DNA from: Acanthosepion pharaonis
Taxonomy: Eukaryota > Mollusca > Cephalopoda > Sepiida > Sepiidae
DNA length: 64,000 nt
Reading direction: 5' to 3'
Assembly (NCBI GenBank): GCA_903632075.3
Contig: CAHIKZ030005201.1
Span: forward strand, 22,501-86,500
Shown in pieces: positions 61,601 to 64,000 of the stretch (position 1 is its first letter; the number at the start of each line of letters is the position of its first letter). The translations under genes were made by a program, and so were the position numbers. The notes under the pieces are model-generated. The model searched no databases. It was not told the DNA's origin and saw nothing but the letters and a program-made list of their open reading frames with translations.

Positions 61601-63232
61601 TGTACATACTATTTAAAAAATTATGAAAAAAAATTCAGATAAAATTAATTTACATAATTGAAACTTTTTTTTTTAAATGAAAACTTCTCTTCAAGGAGAA
61701 TTAGATAATTTAACCAATATATTTTAAAATTGTAAGTGAATTAATATCCATACTTTAAAATCATTAACAGCAAAACTATATAGAGTTGTAAAATTTCATT
61801 TGAGGTGCTTATTATTAAAATATTGGGTTAAAGAGAGGAACTTTATTCTTTCAGATGATAAAATTCCAATGTTTCCTCGTATTTTTATTTGGTTGACTTT
61901 GTTATTTGCTGCCTACACTCTCCTACGTATGATGCAAGGGGCTGACTCAAATTTGTACAATTTCATCTCCTGGAATGAATTCTACCATGAGATGTTAGCC
62001 AAAGGTGAGGTAAGTCAGTCTGTTACATTCTACATTGGCCTTTTTTTCTTCAATATAAAGATGTTCCTTTCCGTAGAATAGTGGCTTTTACTTTACATCG
62101 ACAGCAATTTTTCCTCCTCCCAATCTTGCTGTGCAATTTGGCTTCACTTCAAGATTCCTGGGTTTAGGAATTCTAGTAATTGTTTTTGGAACTTACCAAT
62201 AAATAAATCCATGTGTACCTGGAAATATAGGTAACATATTTTTCTGTTTATTCACCAGATCCTTTTAAACAATTATCAGTTCTTGATCTTTGTTTATATG
62301 AGTTGTAGAAAAATTGTTTTCTGAAGATGGTTCAGATTGTGACTCCTGTAAACACCTCAAAATTGATTTCTCTCTCACAGCCCAGATGATTATATTAAGA
62401 TTGATGCTGTTAAATCCTAAAATTGAGTTTGCTTACTTTTACTGCTGATTACTTAAACTTTGATGTTGGCTGGACAAAAAAGACAAGCTTGATTCGGAAC
62501 ATAGATACCTTTCCCTGAATTTCTTTTAAGAATGCAATTATTTATTTTTTATATTATCAGTTGGATTAAATATCATTTCTGATTAAATTTTATCTACAAA
62601 ACTACACAATTGAGAATGTGTGTGTGTGTTTTTTAACTCTTTTTTTTGATGAAGACTATTTTTGTACTACCTACCTCATAGTCTTCTATGGACAATTGAG
62701 GGACTTAAAGGGTTTGCCAAAGGTAGGAAAAGTGCTTTCAGATCTACACTAAGGACATTAAGTGTTGTAACATAAATCCTTTGGCTTCATAGATTGAGTT
62801 TTCAAGACAGCCTGGAAAGCTGTGTGTGTCATAGCAACAAGTTAAATACAAACTGCATTTTAACAACAGAGGACTGAAAGGCATGCCCTACTGCCACAAT
62901 GGGCAGCTGGCATTGTGCCAACACCTGTAGGTTAGTTTGCCTCTACAACCACAGAAAGTAGCACCAGTGCCAATGGTACTGACCTTGCCTATGCTCTACC
63001 TCCTTTCTCCCATATTGGAGCTAGTGTCCTCATTGAGCATGACAGACAGCTGAATGGTATGTTTTGTTCTTCCTCCTCTTTCTGATGAAGAGCGTTTTTT
63101 TTTTTTTTTTTTTTTTTGAAACAATGACAATTTTGAATTTTCTACTTGCAGGTACAAGAAGTCATTATTCGTCCTGAAGCTGAAATTGCTGTGATCCGCC
63201 TTTATGATGGAGCCATAATCAAGGGGAGACCT
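31607..63232 (+). CDS. SPG7: Paraplegin, m-AAA protease subunit, N-terminal exons 1-5 (spliced, 3' part outside window)
   Basis: Paraplegin forms, usually with AFG3L2, the ATP-dependent m-AAA protease of the mitochondrial inner membrane, which degrades and processes membrane proteins. Joining 31607-32053, 54295-54403, 59803-59892, 61855-62009 and 63152-63232 gives 294 open codons with matching phases at all four junctions. Seen in order: an Arg-rich N-terminus that fits a mitochondrial presequence, a Ser/His/Asn-rich stretch, a Gln/Asp/Lys-rich linker, a transmembrane segment (about residues 221-242), and the FtsH extracellular domain. SWNEFYHEMLAKGE followed by VQEVIIRP and ending KGRP follows the paraplegin pattern better than AFG3L2. 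Human paraplegin reaches the equivalent point around residue 205, so this N-terminus is longer. The ATPase and zinc-peptidase exons are not in the window. The identity is firm; the start codon and exon 1 limits are less so. Confidence 0.88.
32054..35730 (+). other. SPG7: Start of SPG7 intron 1 (intron spans 32054-54294)
   Basis: The intron opens with GTTAGT and is about 22.2 kb. In this first part I see only AT-rich DNA, T runs and a (TA)n(GA)n microsatellite. Confidence 0.6.
33235..33296. repeat. (TA)n followed by (AG)n
   Basis: About 21 TA units to 33276, then eight AG units at 33281-33296. Confidence 0.95.
35731..36560 (-). mobile_element. Decayed retroelement protein remnant, C-terminal region
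   Basis: On the - strand scattered phrases match the C-terminal part of a reverse-transcriptase family common in marine invertebrates: YEALCLRVNIDKL near 36420, TRTNYIMSKINKT near 36110, DFDFIVCWNSKLKE near 35980, and IAPIIFRMVRTSLKS near 35900, all in the expected order. Stops are frequent and the A-rich composition favours false matches, so this is a moderate call. Confidence 0.4.
36561..40236 (+). other. SPG7: SPG7 intron 1, no gene recognised
   Basis: Holds a (TA)n run near 37368, a poly-T run near 39670 and the hairpin at 39123. The segment 38640-38990 is somewhat richer in GC but gives no recognisable protein or RNA. Confidence 0.35.
39123..39163. repeat. Hairpin with 18-base arms
   Basis: CTGGGCCAGAGAATATCA and TGATATTCACTGGCCCAG pair with one mismatch around a five-base loop. 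Confidence 0.8.
40245..40530. mobile_element. hAT-type MITE, 286 bases
   Basis: The left end reads CGGGGGTTTGCAACTT. The right end, read inwards on the other strand, is CAGGGGTCGGCAAACTTTTG, the classic hAT terminus. The flanks ATCTAAAT (40237-40244) and ATCTAAAG (40531-40538) are an 8-base target duplication with one mismatch. The inside is AT-rich with no transposase, so it is non-autonomous. Confidence 0.85.
40540..41420 (+). other. SPG7: SPG7 intron 1, no gene recognised
   Basis: AT-rich sequence. A weak tRNA-like A-box (TTTAATGGTTAGCTTGCAAG) near 41060 has no matching B-box. Confidence 0.3.
41430..43985 (-). mobile_element. Decayed LINE (family A), endonuclease and reverse transcriptase, - strand
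   Basis: Reading leftwards, there are endonuclease remains (VPPDIFALCKTNLKSS near 43850; MFVFGDFNAH-like text near 43510), then reverse transcriptase text: LDPDKACGLNGIPAIVLKKY near 42640, DILKAFGRV-like text near 42260, and LPQNFILRLVLFLIFINNLP near 42080. A poly-T run interrupts at 41921-41947. The end is LFYKYFHGNCSDELSSMVPR near 41610. Frameshifts and stops are frequent. It lies antisense to SPG7 and nearly full length, but is dead. Confidence 0.8.
43990..45480 (+). other. SPG7: SPG7 intron 1, no gene recognised
   Basis: The stretch 44024-44239 is open on the + strand but resembles nothing. A long (TG)n/(TC)n pyrimidine-rich microsatellite lies at 44811-44960. From about 45190 CpG becomes more frequent. 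Confidence 0.3.
44811..44960 (+). repeat. Degenerate (TG)n/(TC)n pyrimidine-rich tract
   Basis: Roughly 150 bases of TGTG, CTCT, CTAT and CTGT. Both strands show artefactual open frames. Confidence 0.85.
45505..45993 (+). pseudogene. Decayed unidentified coding sequence inside SPG7 intron 1
   Basis: From ATG 45505 the frame is open for 96 codons (MFRARHSSLSGRVRKKKDYI...), with basic, CpG-bearing codons unlike the intron around it. After stops at 45793 (TAG) and 45814 (TGA) the same frame opens again for 58 codons: DLIKDGFSSNDDDDDIYIVT, then LEGNAILMSSREQVLVPVRL, to TGA 45991. Continued protein-like text in one frame across two stops suggests a single old coding sequence broken by point changes. 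The family is not recognised; a transposon protein or a processed gene copy are both possible. Alternatively the first 96 codons alone are a small live gene. Confidence 0.5.
46000..46840 (+). other. SPG7: SPG7 intron 1, no gene recognised
   Basis: AT-rich sequence without recognised features. Confidence 0.3.
46845..47230. promoter_or_regulatory. CpG-rich islet inside SPG7 intron 1
   Basis: About twenty CpG occur in some 400 bases, far above the surroundings. Both strands have open stretches: a 56-codon frame at 47050-47220 on the + strand starting MKPFWFSYSNES, and a Lys/Arg-rich frame at about 47030-46890 on the - strand. None is recognised. The composition resembles the SPG7 promoter block, so an internal promoter or first exon is a reasonable guess. 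Confidence 0.35.
47231..48510 (+). other. SPG7: SPG7 intron 1, no gene recognised
   Basis: AT-rich sequence with a poly-A run near 47427. Confidence 0.3.
48530..48980. repeat. Unclassified repeat with related sequences at both ends
   Basis: GTCGGGTTACCCATCTTACC near 48549 and CTCCGGATACCCATTTTATC near 48918 are similar and in the same orientation, about 370 bases apart. The inside holds the - strand coding-like segment entered separately. It could be a dispersed element with terminal direct repeats. Confidence 0.3.
48752..48900 (-). other. Coding-like segment, unidentified
   Basis: On the - strand the frame reads MCQCSFSEMNCGIVCLYYGT and then PYLYKFADKAKYYLSFTF with RLTDEKDFIR, followed exactly by a donor-like GTCAGT at 48751-48746. 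The amino-acid mix looks protein-like, unlike neighbouring frames, but no acceptor or further exon was found. It is probably part of a repeated element. Confidence 0.3.
48981..50634 (+). other. SPG7: SPG7 intron 1, no gene recognised
   Basis: Very AT-rich with (TTTA)n near 49216, T runs near 49370 and 49410, and (TA)n at 50103-50143. Confidence 0.3.
50103..50143. repeat. (TA)n microsatellite
   Basis: About 20 TA units. Confidence 0.95.
50635..50867. mobile_element. Mariner-type MITE, 233 bases
   Basis: Inverted ends of about 29 bases: TTGGGTTGGTGCATAATTAT on the left, and TTAGGTTGGTGCATAATTAT as the complement of the right end, each bordered by TA. The start resembles ends of the Hsmar1/MADE1 group of mariners. 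It is too short to encode a transposase. Confidence 0.88.
50870..51280 (+). other. SPG7: SPG7 intron 1, no gene recognised
   Basis: AT-rich sequence without recognised features. Confidence 0.3.
51285..51804 (+). mobile_element. 5'-truncated LINE (family A) 3' end
   Basis: From 51289 to 51657 there are 123 uninterrupted codons of the reverse transcriptase C-terminus: HIWSGAP, LDRLQRWICNIIGPDLSSRL, then CLFYKYFHGNCSEELHSLVP, RLWNSLP and FPESYNLQLFK, ending in TGA. A 3' UTR of about 135 bases and an A tail (51793-51804) follow. Severe 5' truncation with an A tail is typical of LINE insertion. The open frame suggests that it is younger than the other copies. Confidence 0.88.
51832..51889. repeat. 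(TA)n microsatellite
   Basis: About 28 TA units, starting 28 bases after the LINE A tail. Confidence 0.95.
52627..52688. repeat. (TA)n microsatellite
   Basis: About 29 TA units. Confidence 0.95.
52715..52925. repeat. Unclassified GC-raised block, possible interspersed repeat
   Basis: The pieces TGTGGTACCACC and AGTGTGGTAGCACCTGTTAG are partly repeated, and the block stands out from the AT-rich intron. No coding frame or known family was recognised. Confidence 0.3.
54295..54403 (+). CDS. SPG7: SPG7 exon 2
   Basis: A strong polypyrimidine tract ending in CCAG precedes position 54295, and the donor GTAAGT follows 54403. The 109 bases start in phase 0 and leave one base over. They encode 36 residues beginning QRNKRILSFILKEINAWHRL, an amphipathic stretch like the pre-membrane segment of human paraplegin (LLLKQHLVQNPVRLWQLL). 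Sequence similarity is weak here; the splice signals and phase are the main support. Confidence 0.75.
54404..54855 (+). other. SPG7: Start of SPG7 intron 2 (54404-59802)
   Basis: Begins GTAAGT; no other feature apart from a T run near 54577. Confidence 0.5.
54860..55740 (+). mobile_element. Dead Tc1-like transposase in SPG7 intron 2
   Basis: TDEKYFNLNGPDYYNYLCYD (from 55228) matches the region of the first catalytic Asp of Tc1 transposases. CGRRIMVWYAFTGSG follows, then LIFQQE, where the second catalytic residue region is lost to a stop. After a frameshift come LSANLNPIENI and the C-terminal INAMEKIPQ-like end near 55690. Several stops interrupt. The N-terminal part (54860-55220) is more decayed, and terminal inverted repeats were not found. 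Confidence 0.75.
55745..56275 (+). other. SPG7: SPG7 intron 2, no gene recognised
   Basis: AT-rich with a poly-A run near 56214. Confidence 0.3.
56277..57512 (-). mobile_element. 5'-truncated LINE (family B) with reverse transcriptase C-terminus
   Basis: Reading leftwards from 57512: YLAFMDLKKVFDHVPRKVIW, then VVQGMYCNTQSRVRVNGQYS, then ADTLDKCVTKLKTWKAGMES and the zinc-finger-like CAVCHSGVGMNLIMCTKC. Next come the CDKAHPIDGKL, MICWICGTK and RKIWKDY regions, and the usual last residues TPVTGEPTA near 56285. The YADD catalytic motif is lost in a deletion near 57250, and stops occur in the left half. This is a different family from family A and is widely found in aquatic animals. Confidence 0.85.
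57515..59802 (+). other. SPG7: Rest of SPG7 intron 2
   Basis: AT-rich, no gene recognised. Ends with the acceptor of exon 3. Confidence 0.4.
59803..59892 (+). CDS. SPG7: SPG7 exon 3, charged linker
   Basis: The acceptor TTGTTTCAG ends at 59802 and the donor GTCAGT starts at 59893. The 90 bases are read with two leading bases that complete a Glu codon, and one base is left for the next exon. The 29 full codons give HLCFFQSSQPSN, five Gln, then an Asp/Lys-rich tail. This fits the FYFNTSR plus Lys/Asp/Glu-rich linker that lies just before the first membrane span of vertebrate paraplegin. Another reading frame is also open across this region, but only this one keeps phase with both neighbours. 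Confidence 0.8.
59893..61854 (+). other. SPG7: SPG7 intron 3
   Basis: Begins GTCAGT and ends TTTCAG. Apart from the Penelope remnant it holds AT-rich sequence. Confidence 0.6.
60340..60590 (-). mobile_element. Penelope-like GIY-YIG domain remnant
   Basis: On the - strand one frame reads CRKSYIGVTSRNLKACTYKH, then KRDLCWDNALNSLVIHRNKN, and, across two stops, a run ending IYKHILYPQL. YIG-9 residues-Arg/Lys-HK, followed by N-AL--H, is the GIY-YIG nuclease pattern of Penelope-like elements. Text further left, to about 60073, is probably the degraded C-terminus. It is a different subfamily from the copy at 2.2-2.8 kb. Confidence 0.7.
61855..62009 (+). CDS. SPG7: SPG7 exon 4, first transmembrane segment and start of FtsH extracellular domain
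   Basis: The acceptor TTTCAG ends at 61854 and the donor GTAAGT starts at 62010. The first two bases complete an Asp codon, followed by 51 codons. RIFIWLTLLFAAYTLLRMM is a clear membrane span, and NFISWNEFYHEMLAKGE is nearly the paraplegin sequence at the start of the intermembrane-space domain. This and exon 5 are the decisive evidence for SPG7. An open frame continues upstream into the intron, but it is not expected to be translated. Confidence 0.92.
62010..63151 (+). other. SPG7: SPG7 intron 4, with a GC-raised block at 62660-63080
   Basis: Begins GTAAGT and ends TTGCAG. The block at 62660-63080 is richer in GC and may be an interspersed repeat; its partial open frames (for example WAAGIVPTPVG and ASVLIEHDRQLNG) are not recognised. 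A T run lies at 63096-63118. Confidence 0.5.
63152..63232 (+). CDS. SPG7: SPG7 exon 5, FtsH extracellular domain
   Basis: The acceptor TTGCAG ends at 63151 and the donor GTCAGT starts at 63233. The exon has 27 codons in phase 0: VQEVIIRPEAEIAVI, then RLYDGAIIKGRP. Human paraplegin has VQRVQVVPESDVVEV and then a stretch ending VVFGRP at the same place. This domain faces the intermembrane space and helps assemble the hexamer. The next exon is not found before 64000. Confidence 0.9.
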
Positions 63233-64000
63233 GTCAGTATCATCTTTCATTAATTATTCTTATTTCTTTATTTCATTAAGCTGACCATCCATCAGGATCA
63301 TCATCATTATATTTGTAACATTAGCCTAATTGTCATTGTTGTTATTATTACTCATCATTAACCTAACTTTGTAGCATAAGTTAAAAAAAACCCAAATATC
63401 TGCTGCTATTACTTGTCAAAATAGTTGGTTTTGATTGACAAATTTAGTCTTTTGATGGTCAACTATTTAAACGTTTCAGTTTCCAGTTAACAAATTCTAA
63501 GATTAAGTTAAATATCCAATTCCAAAGCAATATAACCGAAGTGAGACATTAAATGGCATTTAGAAAGTGTCAAAAATTCTTAAAACTTTTAGTTTAATCT
63601 TTTCGTTGTTACAAAAATGTTACATTTTTGGAGATTGAAAATAAGAACCTATTCAAATGTAACAAGTAAAATTTCTTTGAAAATCATAATCATCATTATT
63701 AAAAATGGCATAAGCTGACTATTATGATTTGTTGGAAGATCCTGGGATACTCTTAAATAATTATTCTGATAATGCTGAGTTTATGCCTTTCTTACTTTTA
63801 AAGGTTTTACTATGAAGAATATGTTAATTGGGTTAAATGGAAATCTGAAGATAGTATGTTGATTAACTGTAAGAAGCAGATATTCTCACCTAATGATGTT
63901 GGTATCTCTTATTTTATGGAGTATGTGATTACATTGGCATTTTGAAGATAGACTCAGTCACAGGTTTTGTTTTTTTTTTTTTTTTTTTTTTTTTTTTTGT
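63233..64000 (+). other. SPG7: Start of SPG7 intron 5
   Basis: Begins GTCAGT. No further exon was recognised before the window ends in a T run of about 30 bases. Confidence 0.6.

Noticed and set aside
61800..62081. 93-codon frame reading through SPG7 exon 4
   Set aside because: Only 61855-62009 is exon. The upstream part lies before a good acceptor and the downstream part after a GTAAGT donor.
61855..63232. AFG3L2 instead of SPG7
   Set aside because: The SWNEFYHEMLAKGE and ...GRP text follows paraplegin; AFG3L2 has a clearly different sequence at these positions.
63740..64000. A further SPG7 exon before the window end
   Set aside because: No segment resembles the next paraplegin region, and the candidate acceptor near 63804 leads quickly to stops.

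Overview
This is animal nuclear DNA, not bacterial: it is strongly AT-rich, contains spliced coding exons with GT/AG borders, large introns, many (TA)n and poly-A tracts, and decayed LINE, Penelope, Tc1/mariner and hAT elements. The retroelement families and the very large introns suggest a marine invertebrate, most likely a mollusc and possibly a cephalopod. The phylum is an inference; no single marker in the window fixes it.

Only one gene can be named. Five in-phase coding exons on the + strand (31607-32053, 54295-54403, 59803-59892, 61855-62009, 63152-63232) join into 882 bases, or 294 codons. They encode the N-terminal part of paraplegin (SPG7), a subunit of the mitochondrial inner-membrane m-AAA protease. 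The reading phase agrees at every junction. The last two exons match the FtsH extracellular domain of paraplegin (a transmembrane segment, then SWNEFYHEMLAKGE, then a segment ending KGRP). The AAA ATPase and peptidase exons must lie beyond position 64000. Intron 1 is about 22 kb.

Upstream of SPG7, at 30.4-31.6 kb, is a CpG-richer block that looks like a bidirectional promoter. A probable unidentified gene runs leftwards from it on the - strand, with a 5' exon ending at 31174 and a coding-like exon at 30690-30777. I could not find its further exons in the left 30 kb.

Region by region: 1-700, a LINE fragment; 2.2-2.8 kb, a Penelope-like fragment; 3-30 kb, mostly AT-rich sequence with microsatellites, palindromes, a deleted mariner at 20.8-21.4 kb and a small retroposed-looking insertion at 16.7 kb; 30.4-32.05 kb, the divergent promoter and SPG7 exon 1; 32-54 kb, SPG7 intron 1, holding a hAT-type MITE (40.2 kb), a minus-strand LINE (41.4-43.9 kb), a decayed unidentified coding segment (45.5-46.0 kb), a CpG-rich islet (46.8-47.2 kb), a mariner-type MITE (50.6 kb) and a 5'-truncated LINE 3' end (51.3-51.8 kb); 54-64 kb, SPG7 exons 2-5 with a dead Tc1 transposase, a second LINE family and a Penelope GIY-YIG remnant in the introns.

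No rRNA, convincing tRNA or CRISPR array was seen. I did not find a clearly new biological system. The best leads are the unidentified divergent gene, the decayed coding segment and CpG islet inside intron 1, the long palindromes, and a hammerhead-ribozyme-like motif near 18.73 kb.
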